A program made the position numbers and the translations under genes. 5,377 bases of DNA, from NCBI GenBank assembly GCA_012798185.1, contig JAAZNS010000386.1:1-5377 (forward strand). Reading direction: 5' to 3'. Source of the stretch: Chloroflexota bacterium. GTDB lineage: Bacteria > Chloroflexota > Anaerolineae > Anaerolineales > UBA4823. Below, piece by piece: positions 5,117 to 5,377 of this stretch. A model generated the notes under the pieces. It made no database searches. It was given only the letters and a program-made list of their open reading frames with translations, and had not been told where the DNA came from. Position 1 is the stretch's first letter. Each line of letters opens with the position of its first letter.

Positions 5117-5377
5117 ATGGAAACGAAATTATATGTCGGTAATTTGTCGTATTCGACAACCGAGGATGACCTGCGCACGCTTTTTACCCAGGCTGGCACA
5201 GTGAGATCGGTAAGTTTGATTAAAGACCGCGATAGCGGCAGGTCGAAAGGGTTTGCCTTTGTTGAGATGGAAACTCAATCTGAAGCCGAGAAAGCTATTA
5301 CGCAATTCAATGGCACTTTACTGAATGAGCGCGCTATCAATGTGAATATTGCCCGGCCGCGTGAAGAATTCGGTCGA
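5117..5377 (+). CDS. Single-RRM RNA-binding protein (3' partial)
   Basis: The 87 visible residues form one complete RNA recognition motif. RNP2 is LYVGNL (5-10) and RNP1 is KGFAFVEM (44-51), with the RNA-stacking aromatics Y6, F46 and F48 in place. The beta4 strand RAINVNIARP closes the domain at about residue 81, and the window ends inside the start of the tail (REEFGR). Small bacterial RRM proteins of this type usually have a short Gly/Arg-rich tail, which here would lie beyond the edge. They bind single-stranded RNA, and in cyanobacteria several are induced by cold. AGGGAG (5107-5112) lies 4 nt before ATG 5117. The gene has its own leader and looks transcribed separately from the DUF488 remnant. 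The domain call is secure; the RNA targets are unknown. Confidence 0.93.
   Translation, partial: METKLYVGNLSYSTTEDDLRTLFTQAGTVRSVSLIKDRDSGRSKGFAFVEMETQSEAEKAITQFNGTLLNERAINVNIARPREEFGR

Overview
The window carries most of a tightly packed, plus-strand redox operon (positions 1-4173), a terminator-bearing intergenic stretch with no convincing gene (4174-4499), a broken DUF488-family gene (4500-4937), and the start of an RRM-type RNA-binding protein gene that runs off the right edge (5117-5377).

The operon reads: the C-terminal tail of an HdrA-like heterodisulfide reductase flavoprotein; an MvhD/FlpD-type [2Fe-2S] linker protein; a protein resembling the F420-dependent formate dehydrogenase beta subunit (FdhB/FrhB family); a succinate dehydrogenase/thiol:fumarate reductase-like iron-sulfur protein ([2Fe-2S] plus two [4Fe-4S] motifs); and an SdhA/FrdA/TfrA-like FAD subunit. 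The last four genes are separated by only 12-21 nt and each has a clear Shine-Dalgarno sequence, so they are almost certainly co-transcribed. HdrA and MvhD are the parts used in flavin-based electron bifurcation/confurcation to connect an electron-input module to an Hdr core. FdhB-like proteins are flavin/iron-sulfur electron-input modules. The last two genes look like a soluble dicarboxylate oxidoreductase pair. All six residues of the fumarate/succinate site are present in the FAD subunit, while the histidine that binds FAD covalently in fumarate reductases is Asn. The visible genes include no HdrB/HdrC, no CCG domain and no membrane anchor. My reading (inference) is a cytoplasmic Hdr-type complex whose high-potential partner may be a fumarate-like acid rather than a heterodisulfide.

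Between hdrA and mvhD lies a 71-bp imperfect palindrome with CCTCACCC/GGGTGAGG ends, similar in style to hairpin repeats scattered in Chloroflexota and some other environmental bacteria. Downstream of the operon, a strong G+C hairpin followed by TTTT is a probable terminator. The DUF488 gene has a TGA exactly where the family's LGGRP motif needs its second Gly, and the matching frame stays open for a further 77 codons. Other genes in the window end in TGA, so a nonsense mutation is far more likely than recoding. The final gene encodes a single-RRM protein with intact RNP1 and RNP2, preceded by a long leader.

Organism: an anaerobic bacterium is likely, with bacterial Shine-Dalgarno sites, moderate G+C in the operon and more A+T-rich sequence to the right. 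The Hdr/MvhD/Tfr-like operon, the small RRM protein and the CCTCACCC-type hairpin together suggest Chloroflexota (Anaerolineae-like), but this is a tentative judgement from gene content only.
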